Shown here piece after piece: positions 58,321 through 64,000 of a stretch of DNA of 64,000 nt (position 1 is its first letter; each line of letters starts with the position of its first letter). Made by a program: the position numbers and the translations under genes. The stretch is from Brachypterus glaber (taxonomy: Eukaryota; Arthropoda; Insecta; Coleoptera; Kateretidae): positions 5,229,816 to 5,293,815 of the forward strand of contig OY294052.1 of NCBI GenBank assembly GCA_958510825.1, in the 5' to 3' direction. The notes below the pieces were generated by a model. It was not told the origin of the DNA, searched no databases, and saw only the letters and a list, made by a program, of their open reading frames with translations.

Positions 58321-60332
58321 AAAATTAGTTTGAATGGAGATTAGGGGAAGTGAGTCCTAGCTCACTGATGCTGGAGTGACATCCGACATGAATTGCTGAA
58401 GGGGGGGGGAGTGATACTAGCTCACTGATGCTGTAGCTGCATCGGTCTTTAACTGGTGGGCACCATTACTGATTAATATTTTAAATATTTTTGTGGATGT
58501 AGGAGATTTCGTGATCATAATCTAGAAAATTTAAGATAAGGGGTTTTGGGTGATCTAGGTTGTCTTGTGTCAGTAGCGTAGATAGGATCTCAAGTGACGC
58601 ATTCGCTAAAATTGCAAATATTGAAAAAAAAAAATACAGAAAAGTCTGCTTATGGGAATTAAAAAATTGAAAGTCTACAAAGTAATAAAACTGCTTTTAT
58701 TTTGAACCAAAAAAAAACAAACAAAAGAAAAAAAAAAGAAAAAAATATAACAAATAAAGATTATGGGGGGCTTAATACCCCCTCTACCCCCCTCCATATC
58801 TACGTCCCTTCCTTGTGTAAAAGACTTGCTATGATTTTCGTTTTTAGGAGGGGCATGTGGAGATCTCTGTATATTTGGGTGTTCCTCATGAACCAGGGGG
58901 CATTGAGGGCCTCAATTTGAGGCACATTATGAGTACCTTGTTGTGGAAGGCCTGAAGTTTGGCTGAGAGCATTTTGTTAAGGGCGAGAAGAGAAATTTTT
59001 TTATGGATAGGCGGCTTCTTCTACCTATTACATGTTACATGTTTGTTTACATGCTTTTGGAGATTTTTTTTAAAGGTCCAATGTTAACGTACTCCTCTGC
59101 TAGCTAAAGCTGCGAGGAGTTCCTGTAATGATTAATTAAAGAGTAAATATTTCAAAAGGTAACCTAGATTATTATTTACTTTTATTTATTTATTTGCATT
59201 ATTAAATATTATTGAGGTTTATAAGAATATTGAACTCTAAGGACTTTTCGAAATAAAAACATATTTAATTAAAAGGCAGTCTTAATTTTGATACCTTACT
59301 TATAATAATATAATTATTAATAATTAACTATAATATTTGCTATTTTTCTTAGAAAGATTATGTCCGATTAGATAAACGTTTTGCGTTACAGTGGAAGATT
59401 CAAAAGAACTTCTTAATATTCCAAACTACAAGCGCGCTTGTAGTGTGGGCACTCGAGCAGTAAGATTTTCCTGATTAGTGATTATACCTAACAAAACTAA
59501 TCATGATTTTACTGAGATACAAACGCAACCTCTTGGCTTAAAGCCCATTTTACAAAGTCTAAAAAAGGGAAAATGTGACCATCAAAAATCCTAGAGACAT
59601 TTTTTTCTCTGAAGCTCTCAGTTAAAGGATAAAGCTATTTAATGTTTGGACTTTAAACAAAAAATCTAGCAACAAGAAATTCAATTGTATGGATATCTTA
59701 TCGGAATTATTATTATTTTTATTTTTGTTTATTTTAAAATGGTAAAACCCATCTTACATAATAATAGGTAGGTAGGTAGGTACTAATAATAATACGTAAA
59801 AGCTATGAAGATTTAACTACTTGTAAATAAATAAAAAATAATAAATTTACTATAGTTTTCGAACTCAAAAGTTTATCAATATCTTTTTCGGATTTTTATT
59901 TAGAAATTACATGTAATAAAATTATTATCTATAATTATAATTATTGATTAATTATTTTAAAACTATTACCAGCTGAAAGGTAAAGTAAACGTCCTATATT
60001 ACGAAAAATACAAATTTGTTCCATAAAAAAGTAAGAACTTTAAAGATGTCTGTCCACCTGATATCATGTTTTTTGTAAACACGACAACAAATTATCCGAT
60101 CGAATCAAAATTTTCAAGAAAAACCAAGTTCTATAAGTAAAAGAACCCTATTGTTTTTGAAAATTATCTCTCCAAAAATATAATAGTTATGGGGGTTAAA
60201 CTTTAGAAAAATCTAAAAAAGCTGAAAAAACAGTCGGATTGACGTAATTTTTTCAGGAAAAATTACTTATATTAAAATTATCAAACCTAACAATTAAAAA
60301 AAAATCCATTTAAGAACGAAAAAGTTAGGAAA
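58321..60332. other. Intergenic with small repeats
   Basis: CTAGCTCACTGATGCTG occurs twice (near 58357 and 58418). An AGGT microsatellite lies at 59765-59782. About 60040-60300 matches 1140-1400, a dispersed repeat. The frame at 58702-58920 is low-complexity. No gene. Confidence 0.45.
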
Positions 60333-60393
60333 CCGATGGCGCAGTTGTTAAAGCTAGGATTTCGGCCGCCGAGAGGTCTTGAGTTCAAATGCC
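60333..60393 (+). other. tRNA-like sequence (SINE head or pseudo-tRNA)
   Basis: TGGCGCAGTTGTTAAAGC resembles an A box with D-arm, and GAGTTCAAATGCC a B box. A TTATTTATTTATTT stretch follows. The acceptor stem does not close, so a functional tRNA is unlikely. Confidence 0.4.
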
Positions 60394-60509
60394 ATAATTT
60401 TTTTAACTTATTTATTTATTTTGCGGTTTTAAATAATTTTAACTCTCGTTTTGTCATTATTTGGAAACATGTAGTATACCATCCACTAGGCATATATGAA
60501 TAGTGAAGT

Positions 60510-60585
60510 ATGTAATGCTACGCATTCCATTTGGATCTACGCTTCATATATGAAGAGTATAAATGGAATGCGTAGCATTACATAT
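60510..60585. repeat. Perfect-arm hairpin
   Basis: GTAATGCTACGCATTCCATT pairs with AATGGAATGCGTAGCATTAC around an AT-rich loop. Confidence 0.75.
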
Positions 60586-60842
60586 CTTTTTGCCTTATTA
60601 ATATACAAAGAAGCTTAATAAAAAAATTACCAAGTGCCGCTAGATTTTTTGTTTGCATAAATGTTTGCGGCCTTGATGAAGAAAAATCCTCTCTAATAGT
60701 ACCTACTTCCTAGTGTTTGTATCTAAGCCATATAATGTATGGCATAGGTACATCTATCATTACTGAGATCATTCTTGCAAAGAGTCAAGGTTTACAAGTA
60801 AATATATTTATATCGTTTAACATTTGGAATTTTTTTTTCTTA

Positions 60843-61264
60843 AATGGAGCTCTCTACAACTAGAATTGTGAAACAAAAGACTTTTAGCCTATCTCTATCT
60901 CATTTGTGCTACACTTTCCAGCCAACCAAATAAATACTGTATTTGTTTTTCACATATTTGTTTTTCACACAACAAATACAGTATTTATTTGTTTGGCCGG
61001 AAAGTGTAGCGGAACGAACGAACATAGCTAATGTGAATCTGTAGAATGAGATAATTCTTCTAAAATTTAGATGGCGCCAGTAATTTCTTTAATAAAAATA
61101 TTATAGTTACACTTTTCGCCCGGCCAAGTAAATATTGTATTTGTTCAACAAAGAACAAATACAGAATTTGTTTGGTTGGGTGGAAGTAGGAGTGTATGTA
61201 TGTCTTCTATCCTTTTTGGGTAGAACTTTTGTCCCTGTCTAATCTAACGGGAGAAATCGCCATT
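60843..61264 (-). repeat. AATGGAG-family element, copy 4
   Basis: 422 bp, inverted relative to copies 1 and 3, AATGG to CCATT. It has an extra CACATATTTGTTTTTC duplication in the central palindrome. Confidence 0.85.
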
Positions 61265-61302
61265 AGGTGTGTATCTCTGATCTGTTAATGAAATATATTA
61301 TA

Positions 61303-61672
61303 CAGGGTGATCAGTAACTGGTATGCCAAAATTTAAGGCTTAACACATTTTTGTCCCAAACTTTTTATGTGTATTTTTTTTTATTTTTCGTAAAAAATAT
61401 AAATTTCTTGAGTAAAAATACATAAAAAAATGTCATATAGTGTAACACTGTAGGAGCAACCTTAAAAAAATACAATTAAGAGGAAGTAACATTTTGTGCC
61501 CACCAGAAATGTTAGAGAATCACCCTGCAGCATTAAAATTTTATTGGTGCTTTTTTTTGTTGTCCATTCAATATGTCCATCTTCGAAGGGCCGTACCTCC
61601 CTTAGGGCTCATTTCCGGAACAACCTTTACAGGAACTCTTAAATTTTGGTATGCCAGTTACTGATCACCCTG
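61303..61672. repeat. CAGGGTG-group MITE, 370 bp
   Basis: CAGGGTGATCAGTAACTG and the inverted CAGTTACTGATCACCCTG, TA on both sides. The inner part matches the right half of 30884-31500. Confidence 0.85.
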
Positions 61673-61904
61673 TATAACATTTTATTTTGTACCAAATATT
61701 ATTATTAAAGTATTTCTTAAGACTCGTACTCTTCATATCTATATTTTAACTATAGTTAAATTTGTTTATGTATCAAAAATAATTCATATTAGAATATGTT
61801 TTCTCTGTATGTAGGGGTAGGTAACTAGGTATTGATAAAACATAATAATATTATGGATAATGGTAAATTTTTAGATCGTTAGTTATTGATAATGACAATA
61901 ATGC
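61673..61904. other. AT-rich spacer
   Basis: Nothing recognised. Confidence 0.4.
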
Positions 61905-62212
61905 GGATTCTAGAGAGTCTGCTGTGCCCAGAGTGCGGAGAGGATGAAACATCCTATCATTACTTAGCCGAGTGTGTCAGATACGACAGAATCAGGTTGT
62001 AAGTCTTTGAAACTCAAAGACTCAACCAAGAGGAACTAAGAGTTCTCCCCTGAGCCAATATCCTGACTTTTATTGAAAGGACGGGCAGGTTCGAGGAGCA
62101 CTCAAATTAGTAAATGGCTTGGATCGCCTGGGGTGACAAAAAGGGCCATAAATGGCCTAGTTGCCGGCTTTGGCCAACCCAAAAATTTACTACTACTACT
62201 ATTGGTAAAGTA
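61905..62212 (+). pseudogene. 3' end of a non-LTR retrotransposon
   Basis: An open stretch codes LLCPECGEDETSYHYLAECV, then RYDRIRL and stop: the Cys/His knuckle typical of the ORF2 C-terminus in R1/Jockey/I-type elements. A 3' UTR follows, ending in an ACTACTACTACT tail. The rest of the element is absent (5' truncation, common for LINEs). Confidence 0.75.
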
Positions 62213-62508
62213 GATTTTGTACGAAATTTCTAAATGAACAGGAAGCAAGCAATTTTAAATTGTATTATTAGTGTGCACACCTTACATGTCAACACAATTT
62301 AAATACGTTTGAATTATATAATAAAGTTTATTTATAATGGAAAAGACAATACATATATGTATAAAAATACCTGTATAAATGGATCCGGTAGATTAATCTT
62401 TTAAGAAGGGTTGTATACTTTTTTTAAGTTTTACTTATTTTTTTCTAAATTAATATACAGGGTGTCTCAACGAAGCCGACTCGGTCGATATAGTAAAGTA
62501 TCCACTTT
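62213..62508. other. Spacer with a solo CAGGGTGTC end
   Basis: TACAGGGTGTCTCAACGAAG at 62456-62475 looks like one end of a further CAGGGTG-group element; no partner was seen. Confidence 0.4.
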
Positions 62509-63571
62509 GGGAACGTTCAAGTATTACGTAACGCAAATTTTGATCATTTAGGACCCCACCCCCCCATGCAAACAGATAAGTACTTCTGGGTAGGTATTTG
62601 ACGACTTTGGAATTTTCAAAAGTACCATATAAAATACTCTTCTAGTCTTGAGACTACGATAAGTGTAAAACGAATGTTTTGTTTTTCTGTAAGATTTAAA
62701 AGAGTAAGGGTACAAGAATAAATGTATGTTTATTGTTCAGTTTGAACTTTAACATACTTTTAATCTAAATGGAAAATAAACAACGAATACAAATTATTAA
62801 TACTTTCCCTTATCATACATTACAAAAACTGGGAAAGGGTTCTGTATTGTATTGTATGGTTTATTGGACTTTTGGGACATTGCAAAGTTATTTGTTACCG
62901 CAGCAAATTAAATATTGCAAAAAATATACATGTGTCATATTAAATATGAAACGTAAAATTTTAACCCCCTCTTCCCCATGTAACGCTTAGTAAAGCTGAG
63001 ACCTCCCCTCCAAAAATAAGTAACGCAAGTAGCGAAGACATCTCCCTAAAAAAGGTTTGGGTGAAAAAAAAACGTTTTATTTTTTTTTTAAATAATACAC
63101 AGAAAAAAGGATTCCTTGAATCAAGGACACGTGTCTTTTAATATGTTCAAAGCAATATTTTGTTGTTTCAAGGTTAGCATTTCTTTGGATCAAATGTCCT
63201 TGAAGGAAGATCACGGCTTTTTGAATGAAGATCCGCGCTCTTTATTCAAGGCGCCACGCCACGCCTCCAACCAAGCTCGCGTAGGGAAAATCCACTGTTC
63301 AGTTGTTAAATTCGCCAGGGGTAAAGCTTTTTCTCTAGTTGGGAAAATTGGATTAGTAAAGTTGGGTATTTTTTTGCGGATCTTTTTTTTTAGTCATCTA
63401 AATTTTGAAAATTGAACACAGTTGGACATTTTTTCAGTTCCTATTTTTTTTTTAGTCTTCAAAATTTTCCGTCAAGGGTAGGTAAAGCATTTTTTTTTTT
63501 GGAGTTAAAATTTCTCAATTTTAAGTTGGGAAATTGCGAAAATTTGCGTTACGTATTAAAAAGTACGACCC
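62509..63571. repeat. TIR element with ACGTAACGC termini, 1063 bp
   Basis: GGGAACGTTCAAGTATTACG at the left and, inverted, AAAATTTGCGTTACGTATTA then AAAAGTACGACCC at the right. Open frames inside (62769-62990, 63116-63415) show no known domain and AT-driven composition, so it looks non-autonomous. Confidence 0.65.
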
Positions 63572-64000
63572 TTAGTAACATTATAATGACAGATGACCTA
63601 CGATAGGTTCAGAATAAAGGTCAAATATAATTAAAATGTTTGGACTTAATGTCATGCTTTAACACTTTTAATGAAATATTTTATTTTATTTGATTATTTT
63701 AATATTAGATATTAATTAAGTTATTTTCAAGGACTAAATTTAAAATTTAACTAACCATTTAGACCGACTTATACTTATCATTTATAAATTCAAGTATTAA
63801 ATATTTTAATTAACCCTTAATTTGGCAAACACTCTTTGGGATGAAGTATATAAAAAATCTTTTAAGGGGAAATTTAGATACATAAATTTAAAACATTTAT
63901 GGAAAAAAAATATCAAAAAAAAGTCACGTGACTTAATACTGACTTGTATCATTACTGACATTGCCAAAAAAATTTTTTTTGCCAAATAATTTTTATCCAA
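63572..64000. other. AT-rich intergenic
   Basis: No gene or repeat recognised up to the window end. Confidence 0.4.

Noticed and set aside
58702..58920. 72-residue frame starting with lysine-rich sequence
   Set aside because: Low-complexity A-rich start and no recognisable domain.
63116..63606. Two frames near the window end
   Set aside because: They lie inside a TIR element, cover T-rich runs and show no transposase motif.
1..64000. Possible integrated viral sequence
   Set aside because: No capsid, envelope or viral polymerase motif was seen; the only reverse transcriptase belongs to a LINE-type element.

Overview
The window looks like nuclear DNA from an insect. It is AT-rich, with GT-AG introns, small exons spread over kilobases, a Tret1-type sugar transporter and a SUMO-activating enzyme subunit. 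Most of it is transposon-derived, so a large, repeat-rich genome (a beetle would fit) is likely, but the order cannot be fixed from sequence alone. Bases 24634-24833 are an assembly gap.

Layout. Bases 1 to about 30,300 hold almost no host gene. They hold MITEs, foldback elements, two long tandem arrays (a 366-bp unit at 19.5-20.6 kb and a 615-652-bp unit at 27.1-28.7 kb) and a 5'-truncated non-LTR retrotransposon that is itself split by a GC-rich insert. Many elements can be delimited exactly: TA target duplications flank the Tc1/mariner-type MITEs, 8-bp duplications flank elements at 17.5-18.7 kb and 23.7-24.2 kb, and TTAA flanks a piggyBac-type element at 34.5-35.4 kb.

Three host genes follow, all on the minus strand. 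(1) SAE1/Aos1 (30522-35890) has five exons and 334 residues, and is complete. It is the E1 partner that activates SUMO. (2) An unrecognised gene (37151-42529) has seven exons whose phases agree throughout, giving 577 residues. (3) A sugar/trehalose-transporter locus (44798-57934) has three 5' exons followed by three intact, phase-compatible copies of the large last exon (51479-52675, 47474-48712, 44798-46036). I see no separate 5' exons in front of the two downstream copies. Either one gene uses alternative terminal exons, or the terminal exon has been duplicated in tandem.

The introns of all three genes are largely transposon sequence. SAE1 intron 1 is almost entirely a foldback element with a piggyBac-type insertion inside it. 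Intron 4 of the unrecognised gene begins only 4 bp before the end of a MITE. From 58 to 64 kb the window returns to repeats: tRNA-like sequence, MITEs, and the 3' end of a non-LTR element with a TAC-repeat tail. No CRISPR, bacterial operon or viral gene was found.
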